Shown in pieces: positions 24,325 to 38,276 of a DNA stretch of 64,000 nucleotides. Numbering within the stretch: position 1 is the first letter of the stretch; each line of letters opens with the position of its first letter. The stretch covers positions 1,798,001-1,862,000 of the forward strand of contig OX579637.1 of the NCBI GenBank assembly GCA_951230915.1, written 5' to 3'. The notes under the pieces are model-generated. The model worked only from the letters and a program-made list of their open reading frames with translations, ran no database searches and was not told the origin of the DNA. Origin of the DNA: Antitrichia curtipendula. Its lineage: Eukaryota; Streptophyta; Bryopsida; Hypnales; Leucodontaceae. The position numbers and the translations under genes are program-made.

Positions 24325-27300
24325 ATGGCGGAGAAGGAGGTTCTACGTGCATATGCCTATGATCCATTCAATTTCCTTTGCATGGACTACAAAGTTAATT
24401 CTGAATGCACTGTTTTCTGGGACGACTTGCAAAAGCAACAATTCGCCATTCAGCTTCAACACATCGGAGCAAAGGTTCAACGTCCGCTTGGAGGGCCTAT
24501 ATGCAAAGCAGACTTGCTGTGGGAACTGCGGGAGCTACGACAAGTGGGGAATCAGAAGAAAGACATTGTTGTGGCTCAGCAGTGTTTTATTCCAACTAGC
24601 AGAGTGGAAGACTTCATACACGGGATGGAGAATAGCAATGGAGGTGTCACTTGCAAGTACATCAAGATACGAACAAAGCCAGCAAAAGAACTCAGATCCG
24701 TCAGGGCTACTGAAACTACCCCAAAGGAGGTTACATGGTACAAATTTCTTTCTGAATCTTTGAATTAGTACTTCTGCATTACTGTTTTATATTTCTTGCA
24801 GGAAATGCAGTGTAGCTTAGTGTCTCATTCTTCTTTGTTTTACGTTGCAGGTATAACTGCCAGTACGGGCTGCAAGACCACACAGGGAAGGTGAAAGCAG
24901 TGAAGTCACTGATCCTTCCAAAGCCAAGACCGAAGGTTGTTCTAACGTCAACTGCTAAAGCCAGACGTCCACGGAAAATCAAGGATGCTAGTGTGGAAAC
25001 TGGTGTTCAGCCGGACACAGGGAAGAAGACAGGAGGTAGGAAGAAATCGACTACTTTGGATGCTGACGGAGTATTGGTTTGTAAGCCTAAGCGCACTCGG
25101 AAGAAGAAAGGACCTTTAGATGCCGCTCATACGGATCACAGTACAATCACTGGTGAAGAAGGTGTTATGCTAAGTGACGGAAACACTGTCCATTGTGACA
25201 CTGAATAGTTTTTGCCGAAGAAGACTAATCCGCCCCGTCGTCGGAACGTTCATAAGAATGTTCAACCTCATGTTCCCTCTGCATCTGAGTTTGTATCTAG
25301 CACTGCAGATTCGAAGGAAATTCCACGCATGGTTATAGACCTGAACTCATTGGCGCACGACTTTGAAGCAGAGTAGCCCCCTCCTACCATCAGCAAAGCG
25401 AAGATCCTCAAAGATGAACCTTCCAAGGCAAGTAGGCCTAAGGGGAAGAAAAAGGCAGTTGCGTGCAAGCGCCCTCACCCCCCTCCAAAAGGTGCCAAAA
25501 AACTGCAAAAAAACATTCTAAATTTTGATCTCAATGTCGTCCCATCCGACTGCGAGAATGAAGCCAATACATCAACAACGGAGCAAGTTGCACGTTACAC
25601 TGAAGGTGTAGTTCACACTTTTGCAGCTACGGCAAATACTGCAATCGGTATCCGCACTGGTGACGTGCAGGACACTGCTCTTCACCAGAACACTAGCGAT
25701 GTCCAAAACACTACTAATGGGCAAAACACTGGTGACATACACAGCGCTCTTGGTGCACGGTCAGTTGGCGATGGGCGCAAAAATACTTCTGTAAGCACTA
25801 GGCCAAAGAAGACGAGAGACTCATTAAAACAATGGGGAGGGTCGCTGAAGCAAGGATGTCTCTCATCATTCAGTGTGAAGACTTTGTATTTTTTACCACA
25901 CCTCTCTGAGATTTCCGTCTTCAAAGGAGAGCATGTCAATCAGGCTGGGGTACAGTGCCATGGCTTTCCAGGCATTGGAGACAGAAGTTCCTTTTCTTGG
26001 CATTTGTCTGCAGATATCACGGAGTTTGTTCTGAAATTACTGCGGGACGGTCACAGTGTTCCACAGATAATGTCCAAGCACATTGCAGTTGTAAAAGACT
26101 GCCTCGTCAATGGAAAGGAGGTTACGCGAGACATGTTTCTTCATGAACGGGACGTTCGAAACTTGGCCACTAAGGTTGCACGCGAGACGTACATGCTTGA
26201 CACTCATGACACCAAGAGTGTACAATTGTGGGTGCAAGAGAACCGGAACAGTGTTTTCTACTACTCCGAAACTGGCGGTTTAATTCAAGGAGAACTGACA
26301 GCGTCCAATATGCCTTTCACTGTAGGTATTCAAACACCTTGGCAGCGAGAGATGATGCTGCAATTTGGGCATGAGAGTGGTGTGTCTATTGATGCCACGT
26401 TCGGTACAAATGAAAAAAAGGTATGTTCTCTCAATGCAGTGTTCCAATCTCTGACAAACTTTGTATTTTTGGACTGTGATTTCAATTTCGCCTCCCTTTG
26501 AAGTGCAACGGACTTCTACTTACATCCTCTCCCATTTTTTTTGTGCAGTTTCCTCTGTATACAGTGATGGTTTTCGACGAATGGCACAATGGCATCCCCG
26601 TAGCCTTCATTCTTACGTCCCGTTCCGCTCAAGAGGACCTCACTCCGTAGATGAGGGCATTGAACACTGCCTTGACAAATGAAAGGCTTCATTGGAAACC
26701 GAATGCTTTCATTGTAGACTGCGCACAGGGGGAGATCAATAGCCTACAGTATGTCTTCTTCCAAGACATGTGTATAATTCGCACTGTCTGTTCTTATATA
26801 GTCATCGTTATTACATTCTGGCCATAACACTCTGCATATGCAAGACACTGCATATACGAAATTCTATTCCTGTGCAAGATATAGTGTTACCTGCAGAAAA
26901 TCGGTATTGTTGTCTGACAAATGATGAATTCCTGATTTCAAGTCACACACTCCTTCGTTTGTGAGACACTGACTTCACGTCGCCGGCATATCGCAAGACT
27001 GTGTGGCCATTCACCGCCATTTTTCTTTGTTTGTGGCATGTCCATAGGGCTTGGCAGAAACAAGCGTGCATCAAGATGCAGGATATTGCTATGCGAGCTG
27101 AAATCCTCAAGGGCCTTGCTGCTATCATGTATGACCGCACAGGGCCAAGTGGGGATGCGGCCACAGGGTGGGCAATTCAAAAATTGCAGCAACTGGAGAA
27201 TTCCTACCCCGCTGCAAACGAGTTCTGGGATTATATGAGAGGACAGTGGTTACCAAAGGTCCACATGTGGGTCGTTGGTTACAGGAATTTGCCCTATGCT

Positions 27301-28206
27301 GGTCAAGACACTAATGTTGCAGTGGAGAGTTACCACAGTTACATGAAGTCAGTTTTGAAGGCGGAGAGGAGTCGAATGACAGGGCATCGTGTAGATTGGT
27401 GCGTCCACGTGTTGACCGCAGATGTTCTCACCCACTACTGGTACCACAGACTGCGAAAACAAGGTGGTTTTGTTGACAATTCCAAAGAGAGAAATGTTGT
27501 GGTCTCCGCACTCCTCCGTGCGCGTGACATAGCAAACAGTGACGTGACACTGCTAGAGTTTGATGGTGGTCCAGCATATGTCACCTCGACCACCCACAGG
27601 CATGTGCAATACGTGGTGCATAATCCGCGTGAACTTTGGGCAACTTGTAATTGTGTACATTCGCAAAGAGGGAACACATGCAAACACAAGGTAAAAGTGT
27701 TGAGGCTTCTACATCCACATTTGGTAGAGGGGACCGTCGCTAGGTACTGTGGATCACTGAAGGGGATGGCTGCAGCAGGGATGTGTAATTTGTTGACTCC
27801 CCTGAGATCGGGAGTTCCGCAGTTGCCGTCTAATGTTTCAGTGTTTCAGTCACCGTCCACTGTTGCAGTGTTTCAGTCCGCATCGAAGTGCGAGTCGACA
27901 CGCCCGTCTGTAGACTTCCAGTCCCTTTTACAGATGCAAGCGGATGAGCTCCTGGATTTTGTAAAGGGAAATACTACTCTCATGGAGCACCTTCATGCTG
28001 ATTTCAATCGAGTGTTTGGGAAGATGAAGACCTTAGTGGCTGAGATGGAATCCGGCAACATCCATCCATTGAAGTCCAATCCAATGTTTCATACTGTGCA
28101 AGATGGGTTGGGAATGCGACTGCCGCGCTTGAAAGACATGCTCGAGAAGAAGCGAAAACCACCAGCATCAAGAAGATTAAGGATGGGTGGGGACTCTCCA
28201 GCTTGA
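24325..28206 (+). CDS. MULE transposase with SWIM zinc finger (four exons, three in-frame TAG)
   Basis: Exons 24325-24737, 24851-26420, 26549-26771 and 26966-28206 add up to 3447 nt, a multiple of three (1148 residues), and end in TGA. Residues 1-140 are probably the DNA-binding domain. A Lys/Pro-rich, disordered part follows to about 420. The DDE core shows VSIDATFGTN (D about 652) and FIVDCAQGEINSL (D about 718), followed by FLCLWHVHRAW. The SWIM finger CNCVHSQRGNTCKH lies near residue 965. It would bind the terminal repeats and cut and rejoin DNA. The frame is interrupted only by TAG, at 25206, 25374 and 26648, with contexts DTE-LPKK-like, EAE-PPPT and LTP-MRAL. No frameshift is needed. 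The start ATG follows the subterminal repeats. The last intron (donor GTATAA, acceptor TTTGTGAG) is the least certain. Confidence 0.85.
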
Positions 28207-31200
28207 CTAACAATGGGAGTTCTCATAGGCTGCCAAGGGCAATACAGTGTTCTCCATGCAGTTCCAGTGTTCCGTTTATTCAGTATTAGGGATTTCACTG
28301 CATTCTTCCACAGTTCTTAACATTATAGGGTATGATGGAGTGTCTTCTTATTTTTGAAATACACGGCACTAATGTGCATTTTTCCTCTAGTACGAAACAG
28401 AGCGTTACTTCAGAATTTACACCGCTATGGATGAAGGAGTAGTGCTATACACTCTTCTTCAGTCTATGCCACTTTTTTGTTTTTGTATACTTACACAATG
28501 CACAGTGTAAGTTTGTAATTACCAACGTTGATGCGAAGACAAATATTGGCCCATTTCTTTACATCCACTACTCTGTAATTTGTCCTACGTGACATGAATT
28601 AATGGTATAGATAGCTTGGAAAAATAACAGTTATTGTTTAGGATATTCAAGAAATCAAAATTTTGTCCTTGCAGCACTTCTGGAATAATGGACCATCGAT
28701 ATTATACGTGATGGAACATTTTATGAAGTTTGGATAATTGAAGGGTGCAATGCCGATAGACACAGAAATAGGTTCAAGTTTAGGACAAATTTAAACTATG
28801 CATTCTTTACATTTTTACTACACTTACGTACTCAAATAAGTATGTTCATATGTATATGTGTGCATCATATGCATGAGAGTGTCTTCAAATAGTTATGATA
28901 ATAAAAATTTATCAAAAGGATTCCATTAAGTATAAATCATTGCATGATAATTACTATTAAAACTTCATGTAAAAGACCTCGTGTAGGCTCTATTAATTGA
29001 CTTGTGGATTTGTAATTCTGGCATCTGTTCTTTTTTATGGTACTCATCATAATGTACATGTAAAGCTTTGTTTCATGTCATTCCAATAAATGTTGCAGCA
29101 GTTAGAAGTTTCAGTTTATTTCAATATGAAACGCCAAAAATATATATTATCAAAAAAATTTAGTTATTTGTTTGGCATTGGATACATTGATACCTAGTCA
29201 AAATAATTTGAACCATTGAATTCTAAACGGTGAGGTAGAAGTCTTCAAGTGTTTTGTTTTGATGGAAATTGGAGAATATATAAATATCGTGTCGTCTTTT
29301 TCTCTCAATTTGTGACTTTTTCAAATGACAATGAAAACAAATGATATTCATTGTTTTTAGAACATTATCACCATTGGGATTAATAATTCGCAAATGTTCC
29401 CTAAAGTTTTTAGGATTCTAGATTTATCTTTCATTCAGTAATACCTCCCACTTTTCAATTTAAAAAAAAGCGAAGATGGATAATACCTTGGTTAAAATAG
29501 CTTATATATGTTTTCAATCCATTTCCCAACATATTCGCTAAATGCCCAAATTGGCGGACATATGTCTCTTTGCTAAAAATAGAAAAGGGCAGAACTTCAC
29601 CTTCTGCAAAGATTAACGAAGCCTACATTTTGAATTTTGGCTACATAAAACTTGCAATCGATGGAGATGGTCACTCTAAACTTCTTGGACAATGTACTTA
29701 AGTAAGTTAAGTATAGGATCCTATGGTCGGATTTGTTTAAGGGAGAAATTTGATTAATCTTGTCACCGCGCTTTTGGAACGACTAATTTCTACAAGATTT
29801 GAGCCTCTACAATGTCAATAGGCGGTTGAAGAAAAAAGGAAGGATTCAAATTTCAAATTAGCGGAATTAGGGGTTTTAATGAAATGAAAAAAGAATCGAG
29901 GAGCAAGGAAGTACAAATAATTTTTAGGCTCCTATATTAATGGACAAAACATTTTAACATATTGTTGGGGGCAAATGATTTATCATATATATTTTGGCAA
30001 ACGTCTTATTATATATGTTGGATAAAATGCATTATTCCTTTTTGGAAGTCAAATATGTTGTTGCATTTTGGGCGGAAGATATACTAACCTACTCATCTAG
30101 GTAAATATTTTGCCACAGTTGCAGGGACAAGGTTTATTACCATGTTTGGGGTACAATTGTGTTTCCATATTTTGGGCCTACTAATTTTTGCCTATATTTT
30201 TGCCCACAAGTGTGTTTGCATAATTTCTGGCCAGAAATGTCTTTCCATATTTGTGGACCACAAATGTGTTTCCAAATTACGTTTGGATGTACTAATTCAT
30301 TTTGTTGTATCCCTAGTCATAGCAATGAAGTATCGGCATGTGCGTTTTGTGATGCTGAATTGCTCGGATAACATTGACCCCTAAAGGACCAATGGCCGTT
30401 TCGGAGACACATTGGATTTACGGGTAGGTGACTACGGATACAACTTTTGTCAAGATTAAAAAAAATAACCTTCTGGGAAATCTTATTTTTATTCAATTTG
30501 GGCTCGGATTTAGGGTTTCAAGTAATGCCATTCTAAGCGCAATTTCCAACTCATTGGATAGTAAAGAAATTCACCCAAAATTGAAATATATTTGCTTTGA
30601 ATATGTTTCTTACAGATCATATATTTGTCTATACATAAAAGCTTTCATTCATTCCATTAGGATTAGTAATGTGAAAGTTTTTTCCAGATAAATAGTAGAA
30701 TTTCCTGAAAAATTGACATATTGGATTTGTGGGTGAATTCAATTTTCACAATTTCAGAAAAGTAAAGTGCTACAAGGTTTACTTGTCTTTTTAGAACAAT
30801 CTCACTACTAGAATTAGGGTATTTCAATTTCACCTTAGAGATATTAGCAATTTAGTTTTTCCTTCTATCTCATACTAATCTATGGGTATGTAACAAATTC
30901 TTTTAAAAATTAAAATTTAGGATTTAAGGTATTAAATATTTTCTATAGACTCTCAAATCAATTCTTCATGATAAAAAATCTTAAATTCAAAATATATAGA
31001 GTCAAAATGTTTATTCAATCCCTAAGTGCCTAAACCCAAAGGAAAATGCTTTTTAAAGAAAAAGGAATATGGGCTTATAGTTATCTCCAATGAATCAATT
31101 TTTATTTGGTATTTACTTTTATTTCCTTGAAAATTTAATTGTATAGGTGATTAAAGAGCTTGCATATTTGTATGCTTACCAATAATGAGTGTAGAATTGC

Positions 31201-32595
31201 ATATAACTTTTATATTATGACTAGATAAATGTATGTATTCTATTTTTTATATACTAGCTACCATTTTCTGCAATGTTTGAGAAATTTGCATATAGTATTT
31301 TCCAAGAATTAGAGATAAAATAAACAACTATAAATTGCCAGAGTATACTAAAATGCCCTTTCAAAAACAGGGCAATACATTTGCCCAAGATAGAACAAAT
31401 GAATGTGTTCTCGAAAAAGCCGGAGATGCTATAGTTTGAAGGAAATCATTTTTAGTCAACAGGCGATTATAATTAACACAATTAACATGCCTGGCACCAT
31501 GTAAGAATGTCTAATTCGGTGTTGAAATTGGTATGCCAAACTATATAGGATGTGACTTCTTGTAGAAGTCATGTGGAACTACGTGACTTTGTCTTTCGTT
31601 GCCCAATATTATACTAAGGTTTGTAACACCCATGGCTTTGTCTTTCTTAAGTGATTTTGAGTTTTTGGTTAGTATCATCTTCCAGTATGAAAATTGATGA
31701 CATCGTCTGAAAGTTTTTATTTTCCCAAATAATTTCATTATAATCAAATGCACCTAAGTCTATTTGGGATGATTGAGATTTGGTATTAGATCGTGGAATC
31801 CTTCCTTAGAACGTGTGATTAAGAAGCTTAAAATGAGGTTGTTAACCCTCTCACGTCTAATGAAATTGATTTGGATCCTAAAACTTCACATTATAGTGAA
31901 CAACATTTTTTGGATGGTTTTAGTCATATTAGTCATATTAGTCACCAAATTTGACTATTATTTAGCATGTTTATTTCCATATTTTAGGGCCAGAAAAGTG
32001 TTTCTAGATTTTTTCCAACAAAGGTGTCTCCATATTTTTGTCCACAAAAATACCTGAATATTTTTGCCTACAAACGTCTGTAGTCATTTTTTGGAAAAAC
32101 AAAAATTTCCATATGCTTGGAGAAAACAAATGCTCCCATAATCTTTTTTCCAACTTACTGGCCGTATTTATTTGAAAAATATGTCTTGTCATATTTTAGT
32201 GCTTCAATTTTTTGCCACATTTTGGAAAAAAAAGGAAGAACTTTTAATCATTTTGTTTTTTCCTAAGTTTACACAATCGGTCATTTAAAAGTTGTAGGCA
32301 CTTTTCGCCCAAAAAAAATACACACGATTACTTCTTCCTGTCTAATGTAAAACTTTGGAAAAAAACCATTCTTACTGAATATGTACAACTATTTTGCTGT
32401 CAATACTGTACAGACATATGCTAATTGAAAGTGCGGTACAAATCTTTGTACAGGGTCACAATACCGCAATACAACACTGTCGATTCAAACATTGTCTTCA
32501 GCAATGTGATTACTAATAAAACACTACCTACCCGGAACAATGGCGAACCAAAACACTGACCACAGAAAAATGGGCCGGCACAACTGCTGTCGACG
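28207..32595. other. MULE interior without genes; degenerate minisatellite copies
   Basis: AT-rich DNA with no coding signal. At 30130-30290 and 31960-32215 are degenerate units reading like ATTTTGGGCC...CCATATTTTTG, the inverse orientation of the minisatellite found at 39.2-44.0 kb. A single forward unit (GGGCAATACATTTGCCC) occurs at 31370-31390. Confidence 0.55.
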
Positions 32596-35500
32596 TCAAC
32601 TACGCAAACTAGCTACAATGTCATCCACCACCTTCATAGTATGGGACAGAACTTCCGGGGATGACTCCGCTTCCGCTACATGCATCTCTCGGAAGGGAGG
32701 CTCGTAAGGCCCTGAAATAGACATTTCGCCTAGCTCATCAGCCACTGCCGCAATGATGTTCTTCTGCATGTCTCGGCCTCTCTCTGCCACTTGCACTTGA
32801 GCCCTAAACATGTCCATGGCCTTTGCACTGTCTGCAATCGGGTCGTCACCATGAAACACTCGGACATACGACTCCAAGTACTGCAGGACAAAGAATCCAC
32901 ACTCGTAAGTGCTAACCTGGGGAAAGGTGGGCACAACCTCAGGTACAGGCGGCAGTCGTAGCTGGGGCTCGTGTAACATCTTCCAAACCTTACGAACCCG
33001 GCTCACGTACTCCCTGTCAACCTAGAATGTGTGCATGCTCGCACTATCCAAGTGAAACACTGAGGTCTCGGTGAAAATAAACAGTGACCAGTGAAAAGAA
33101 GAAACATACGGTACTAGCACGTGCAAATTCGAGGGGCACTTAGTATAAAATCGGGACGGCACAAGATACTCACGACCCCACTTCAGGAGCGCCGCGTCAG
33201 TCTGTAAATCCCATGCCCGTCCGAGAGGGCCCTGCATAAAAGACAAACACACATACACTCGCCCTCTCGCCTCAGCAGACAAACTCCACCACAGGCGTTG
33301 ACTAAGGAGGTCTACAATGTTTTGCTCCAAGAATGACTTGGACTTCTTCAGTTGTCGAATTTGAGAAACAAGCACGGGGAGGGAGTCCCATGCTGCACCG
33401 TAGAAATTGATGACGTCGCCATCAATGTCACCTTCGCCCTTTCTGCGAAACATATCAAGAGACACTGTTTCAGAGGTTTTCGCAGTGTTCAACAGACATA
33501 ATTTACAACAGTGTTTAGGAAAAATATAACAGTGTTTCACAAATGTGTTTCATACTACGGGTTCATAATAATGTCAGGAAATAAAGAGCCCATCTACCTT
33601 GGCACCGCGTCCATGAGGTCCTCCACATTGAAGAAGTCAAATGCCTTCGCTATAGAGAGTTTCCTCCAGATCTTCGGATCTCGCGCCTTGGCAGGAAGAA
33701 GGGGAAAAGTGACACTCTTCCGATGACTTAACCGGCGCACACTTTCGGGATCTGCGAGTACACCCGCGTTTTCCGGCACTTTTTTGCCGTCACTATCCTC
33801 GTCGCTCTTCAGATCGGCATCCTCTTCCATATTCTTGATTTCTGCAAACTCAGAACTTAGACTTCGTGGAGACAGTTTGACGATGTTCAATGTCCCAAAA
33901 CCCACTGCGCCTTCCTTACACAAAAATGCGGTGACAGCCGCCGGAGTGCCCGACAGCGGAAGACCCTCGATGTACAAGTCCTGCGTATGAATGTCATCGA
34001 CCAAGAGAGCCTTCTCCAGCTGTGAAGAGTCCTTCGCACTGGACAAGGCCTGAAAATCCTGGATGGCTAGCTCAATCCCCCCTCCATACAGCACAGTGCC
34101 AGCCGCCACGGCTTTTGCTCCCTCTTCCGCCTTTGCATCATCCCCGGACTTTGCATGTTCCGCACGATACTTAGCCCACATGGCGTCGGCGTCGTCCTAG
34201 AATGCCGTATCCATGGAGTGGATTAGGTCCTTGATTTGCCGGCGTGTCTCCTTCACCTTTGCCGCCCAAGTCGGTTCGTGGTCCTCGGCAACCCACCCCA
34301 AGTCAAAGTCTTCACGCATTCGCAAGCACTTCGCCCAATGTTTCGACTGGTCTCCCCAGTGTTCGTGCAGCGTGGTGGTCCAGCAAAGATGAAACACGGA
34401 GGGAAATTGAAGCGCCAGGTCTTGCAAAGCTCGCACCTGCACGTTGTGCACCCACTGCATAATGCCGTCTAGAACTCTCTGTTCTTTGCCCTTACAGATG
34501 AGCTCCGCGTCCTTCATGACGGAGTTGTGAACGATGTCGGCTTCAAAGTCCGCCATGCCTGCAAAACGAAACGGAGCCTCGAATGTAAAGACTGCCAAGG
34601 CGAGCGTGATGTCCTTGTGCTTCTCGCACATGGTCCGCACCATCGAACGATTCACCCCGAATAACGGACAAGTCATCTGCCTCCACCTGCCGAAGGTACT
34701 CTGGAGCGCAATCTGCAAGACCTGCACAAAATGGGGGGCCTTCAGTCGGGGAAATCTCGACTTGAGTAGAATGCTCCGTACTTGATCAGCTTCGGCAACT
34801 GCATCAAAGCAACAAGTTTTCAATCAAAATAAACCAAGAACCTCGTAACATTGCTTACGCGAAACATTGCAATCAGTCCAGACAACCTTGTCCCGTAACA
34901 CTGCAGGTTAGGAATTACCATCGTGGCGCCATGGCAGCGGTGGCAACTTCTCAAGGATTTTTTTGTTGTCCGACACGACCCACCATATTGGGCACCAGTC
35001 CCACTTAAAAGCTTCACGTTTGAATTCCGTTTGATGTCGGAAATCAGCGACGGCGTCTTGTACAATGCGCTCCTTTTCCGCAATAAGTTCAGCCGCAGAA
35101 GTTCGACACTTCTCTGTGTACCATACAAGATCCTTGATGTACTGGAGGTAAATTGCCATGAGTTCAATGTCAGGTGGGGTCTTCCCGTACTTTACGTTGT
35201 AGCACAAAGCCCTTACGGCGCGCCCAATCGCCTCACACACCTTGGGGTAATCCTCCTCCTACAGAAGAGCATGGGACACATTGTTTAGAAAACATCAGCC
35301 AGATTTCCGTGCAAAACATTGAACCCAAATAGTGCAACGGAACAGTGCGTCAAATCAATGCAGCAGAGCTATACAAAGCAGCACAACAAAGATTTTCCCG
35401 CAAAACAAAACATTGCAACCTGAAGTTTCACTTACCTTGGCATCGCAGTTCTACCACATTGCACACTCCCGAGTAGCGACTTGAAATTTGCCACCTGCCC

Positions 35501-38276
35501 AAGACTGCGCAAAGTGCTCCTTGAACACCTGTGCTGACTGTCCGTCGTAGGACCAGTCAAGCAATTCCGACCTTATTTTCAAGAGGTGATACAAATCCGG
35601 AGGGTCGCAATGGACTGGCGGGGTCAGTTTGCGGTGCAATGCGTCCAACGCGTCAGCCTTCACTCGTGCCTTCATCACCACTTCCCGCTCGTCCCGCTGC
35701 AGATGCTCAGCTCGTCCCAAAGTTGAACTTGCCAGCTCCGGATGATACGCCTTTGGTTTCGGAATACCGGATCTGCACATCCAGTAGCGCTTCAGGGCGT
35801 GGTTCCCTTCATAGTTTTCCGTCCAAGGAACAATTTGGAGATCCATGCCACTAAATACAAGCGGGGGAGTGGCAGGTAGGGACTGCAAAACAGTGTTTTG
35901 CAATATCGTCACTGTTGTGACAGTCTTGCTTCGGGTTCGGTCAGCGAGAGAGAGTCCGCCAGTGCGTGGAAGCTTGCTAGCCTTTGTGACAGTGGAAGGC
36001 TCCGGGCCAGTGTTTCCCAATGTCACACGGCTGGAACCAGGAAGGGATCCCGTGTCAGTGTTTCGCAAGTTCCGCTCCTCCATTTCTTCGTCTTCTGCCA
36101 AGTTCGGGGACTCATTCTGCTCCTCCGTAACACCAGCCAGCAATCTATCAATTTCTGTATCTTCATCTACTGGTTTGTCATCCCTCAAGCGCCTTCTGTC
36201 TAACTTTGCATAGTGTCTTAGTGTTTCAAAGTGGTCATCCGGTGATGCGGACCCAAGTTCACCAGAAGTCGTGTGAGCACCGTTAAAATCGCAGATTCCT
36301 ACAGGAGAAACCGCTGGTAATACCTCGTCAGAGCTAGATGGCAAAGTATCTTCCGATCGGAACACCGTCGCTCTAGTGGTTCTAGGTTCGAGAGACCCTA
36401 AAACCTTAGCGCTTTTAGTAGGGAGCCGTCTCGGATGTGATCGCCCTAGAGTGCTCCTTGACACACACTTGCGCTTCTTCCCCGACAATTGCGTTGTCTT
36501 GGTGGTTTCCAGAATGGCTTCCGTCGCTTTGGAGAGTAGTCCGGCCGGATTTCCCCACACAGGATCAGCAGCCGAAGAGACCTTCTCCTTCGGACGTTCC
36601 TGTTCCAAAAAAATGGGACTGACGTTCCCGGTTGCCATCTGCCCTCCCACGTCATATTCTGCAATTGTTACCTCCGTTTTGCCACCTTCAGGATGTCCGC
36701 CCGCGCGCTGTGCACTTTCCCCCGCGTTGTTCTTATTTATCCTGTGGGCAACCTTGAATTCCGCCGTGTTACTGTCAGTGTCACTCCCGGAACCAGTGTC
36801 TCGAAATCGGGACGCTTCGTGATTGTCTTCAGTAAAGCGCACCCGCAATTGCATTTTCTTGGAGGCACTCGCATTTATTCTACCCTTCCCCTCCCGCGAC
36901 TCGTCCTTGCTTACTAGAATTTGCTTCTACCTCCTTGCAGCCCGGGTACTCTCATTGGCAGGCCGACAGTGTTTCGTGCCCTTCGCATCATCCTGACTTC
37001 TGAGCGTAAGTTTCATCCCGTTGCCCCCCTCCGTGATCTCCCCACGGCCAGTGTCGCGTCTCGTGGCCACCGCATCATCATGTCTTTCCTGCGTATGTTT
37101 CATCCCCTTGCCGCGCTCGGGCAGATCCTCACGGCTGCTGGAGTGTTTCGTGGCCTTCGCATTATCCTGTCTTCCCTGCGTCTGTTTCATCCCCTTCCCC
37201 CCCTCGGCGATCTCTTCACGGCCAGTGGACTGTCTCGTCGCCTTTGCAGGCCCGGCCACGTCCCTGGTGCCCTTCCTATTCCTAATTACCTTGGCCTCCA
37301 TGTCGACGCCCTTCCCCTTCCGAAGCATCTCAGAGACCTTGCCTTGACCTCTCCCCTGGTCGGGATATGGGAGCAAGCGCATGGGGTTCCCCACATCGTC
37401 TTTGACACTAGTGCACTGCGAGTTCCACCGGTGCTTGTTCAGCCTCATTTTGTTGATGAAGGTCTTCTCTCCGCAGTGAATGCATTGGAAGAACTTCCGC
37501 TTAGAGTCTCTCGGCCGAGTGAGGTTCGTTGTTGCCTCCTTGCAGCATTCCTCGATAAGTCTCGTGAACTCCTCCTTGCTGTCGTAATTGACCTTGAAAA
37601 CCCGGTTGTCGATGGTCACCTGATGCCAAAAGCCCGCCTGCTCAGTCACCGGCTCTTCCTGCAAAAGGACATGGTCCACGCCTTTGGTTCATACGGTCGA
37701 CTAAATAAGCGGACAAAATTTTTTACAAAACTAAACCACAAACATGGGACTCAAGAGGTGCCATACCTTCCTGTTTTGCCAAAACAGTTTGACACGAATT
37801 ATGCCGAAATGTGTGAAGACAATGTCGCAAAGATTACCTCAGAAGTGGCCGGCTCTGACCCGCCATCAGACTGTGCCTCCAAATCCTGCGCTGGGCCCTC
37901 ATCGACCCGTGCTGTGTGCTTCTGCTTTGCCATATTGCAGCAGTACTTTACCTGGAACCCAACGTTAGCAGTCGTAAACTAGTTCTTGTATCCGATGTGC
38001 TCACCCCAGCGAAACACTGGCTTGTAGAAGTAGTAGTTGTCTGCATAGCGAAATCCAACCCTGCCAATTGCATCAGGAGGACTTCTCATTAGTGAATAGA
38101 AACATCTGGCCCTAAACCCTATACCCTAAAGGTAGAAGACTCACTGCAACTAAATTGAACACCGTCACTGTGAAGCCTTGGCAGAAGGATCCATCCTATT
38201 ATAGACCGGCTAAACCATGCGAGCCTTCACCTGCCCGTCTGCGTCATGGAAGGCGACACTTTGCAGAGAAAGTACT
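32596..38276 (-). CDS. Large multi-exon Ulp1-like protease gene of the MULE (six in-frame TAG)
   Basis: Exons, read leftward: about 38276-38169, 38060-37838, 37658-35436, 35258-34919, 34798-33598 and 33442-32596 (TGA). From the ATG at 37933 the last five exons give 4707 nt, a multiple of three. All introns are 108-179 bp with GT-AG ends. The protein continues upstream of that ATG (FHDADGQVKARMV, then VGFRYADNYYFYKPVFRWGE), so its true start is unresolved. An early Cys/His module reads FQCIHCGEKTFINKMRLNKH. A long Ser/Thr- and Lys-rich middle follows, then a helical part. The C-terminal domain has the C48 triad order: SSFHWSLFIF (His), FHLDSAS (Asp), STYECGFFVLQYL (Cys). Such enzymes cleave SUMO-type conjugates. 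Its role in MULEs is unknown. The frame is broken only by TAG: 38210, 37979, 36927, 35451, 34197 and 33022. Confidence 0.8.

Noticed and set aside
24325..28206. RIP-like or general C-to-T decay as sole cause of the TAG codons
   Set aside because: No TGA from CGA and no TAA from CAA occur in the same young genes, and CG-containing words are abundant. Decay restricted to CHG sites remains possible and is kept as an alternative.
36921..37982. 353-codon plus-strand ORF
   Set aside because: It is the antisense shadow of exon 2 of the Ulp1-like gene, whose splice junctions, domains and reading frame are consistent on the minus strand.
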